A stretch of DNA of 14,570 nt from Alphaproteobacteria bacterium (lineage in GTDB: Bacteria > Pseudomonadota > Alphaproteobacteria > M2410): contig JAJFIN010000459.1 of the NCBI GenBank assembly GCA_021774955.1, positions 1-14,570 of the forward strand. Reading direction: 5' to 3'. Within the stretch, counting starts at the first letter, position 1. Each line of letters begins with the position of its first letter. Position numbers and translations under genes: made by a program. Positions 13,896-14,570 of this stretch are shown here, one piece after another. The notes under the pieces are model-generated. The model was not told where the DNA came from. It ran no database searches and saw only the letters and a list, made by a program, of their open reading frames with translations.

Positions 13896-14570
13896 ATGTA
13901 TTCGACCGAGTATCGAATTTTAGGACGGTTTTTGTACAGTTCATGGCCACGAGGCGTATTCGTAGCCATGCTATTCCTCAGTTTTTCGCTTGCACCGATC
14001 TCTCCCATTGCCCACGCCGATGAAGTGACGACGACGCAAGCAATGGAATTCATTGAAGACCTTGCTAGTCAGGCGCTCGATCAACTTCAGAACGACTCTC
14101 TTAGCCTCGAAGACCGCGAGGCTGAATTTCGTTACATCCTGCAAGATGGCTTCGAAATGGAATTCATCTCTCTTTTGGTCCTGGGGAATTATCGACGCAA
14201 AGCAACCGCTGAAGAGATCGAGGAATATCAAAGCTATTTCTCTGAATTTATCCTGCGCAAATACACGACCATCCTAGGCGGCTATGCTGGCGAGGAATTT
14301 GTCGTGACGGGTAGCCACCGTTCGGGCACCCGCGACGTCATTGTCACTTCAGAAATTCGACAAGGCCGGCGGGCGGCCCCGATTAGGACAGACTGGCGTG
14401 TCCGCAACTTCGATGACGAACCCAAAGTCATAGACGTCAAGGTTGAAGGTATCAGCATGGCTCAGTCACAAAGGGAAGAATTCTCTGTGATATTGAAGCG
14501 CCAAGGCATGACGGGCCTCATATCCATGCTGCGAGCGCGTGTGGAAATGTTGCCAATTGAGCTACCGGCC
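13896..14570 (+). CDS. mlaC: MlaC/Ttg2D-like periplasmic phospholipid carrier, 3' end cut by the window
   Basis: 225 residues are visible and the frame is open at the right edge. A signal peptide is present: charged start, hydrophobic stretch GVFVAMLFLSFSLAP, and a likely cut after AHA at residue 41. The mature part fits the MlaC family: EFRYILQDGFEMEFIS, VLGNYRRKAT, EEYQSYFSEFILRKYT, later APIRTDWRVRN, VIDVKVEGISM and the C-terminal REEFSVILKRQG, MTGLISMLRARV. MlaC ferries phospholipid across the periplasm between an outer-membrane MlaA complex and the MlaFED transporter. The start is uncertain: ATG 13896 is chosen; TTG 13932 has AGGA six bases upstream and gives a shorter, normal signal peptide; ATG 13968 leaves no charged n-region; an in-frame ATG at 13842 is less likely. 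Homologues are about 200-220 residues, so little is missing. It is separated from mlaEFD by the cyclase-like gene and points the other way. Confidence 0.85.
   Translation, partial: MYSTEYRILGRFLYSSWPRGVFVAMLFLSFSLAPISPIAHADEVTTTQAMEFIEDLASQALDQLQNDSLSLEDREAEFRYILQDGFEMEFISLLVLGNYRRKATAEEIEEYQSYFSEFILRKYTTILGGYAGEEFVVTGSHRSGTRDVIVTSEIRQGRRAAPIRTDWRVRNFDDEPKVIDVKVEGISMAQSQREEFSVILKRQGMTGLISMLRARVEMLPIELPA

Overview
The window looks like chromosomal DNA of an alphaproteobacterium, possibly near Hyphomicrobiales. The grounds are the Mla-type lipid ABC operon with a STAS domain fused to the permease and an auxiliary lipoprotein as fourth subunit, the short intergenic palindromes with 'TTCGAGACG' arms typical of that class, and a coiled-coil protein whose C-terminus resembles alphaproteobacterial polarity scaffolds. 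The taxonomic call is inference; no rRNA or marker gene is present.

Left part (1-5184, all + strand): the 3' end of a long coiled-coil protein; a DUF2817/M14-like zinc peptidase; a zinc-independent MDR oxidoreductase; and a secreted serine hydrolase of the beta-lactamase/penicillin-binding class C type. The gap before the hydrolase holds two inverted copies of an intergenic palindrome. The gap after it (5185-5603) holds five distinct hairpins of several families packed together.

Middle (5604-6684): a small DUF1801 protein on the - strand, diverging from a GNAT acetyltransferase gene that is interrupted by one in-frame TAA. The 3' end of the GNAT gene overlaps the convergent hexosaminidase gene by 56 bases.

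Right part (6629-14570): a five-gene - strand operon in the order mlaE (STAS-permease), mlaF (ATPase), mlaD (MCE protein), PqiC-like lipoprotein, GH20 beta-N-acetylhexosaminidase. Two junctions are 4-base ATGA overlaps. Across a 310-base divergent region lies a + strand membrane protein that is a decayed class III adenylate/guanylate cyclase: both metal-binding aspartates are replaced, and part of the catalytic domain and most of CHASE2 appear deleted. After it comes a mlaC-like periplasmic lipid carrier that runs off the right edge. Together MlaE, F, D and C plus the lipoprotein would move phospholipid between outer and inner membrane; an MlaA partner is not in the window.

No rRNA, tRNA, CRISPR array, transposase or phage gene was seen. 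The points most worth a second look are the dead cyclase wedged between mlaEFD and mlaC, the hexosaminidase at the end of a lipid-transport operon, the single-nonsense GNAT gene, and the palindromes whose inner stems covary.
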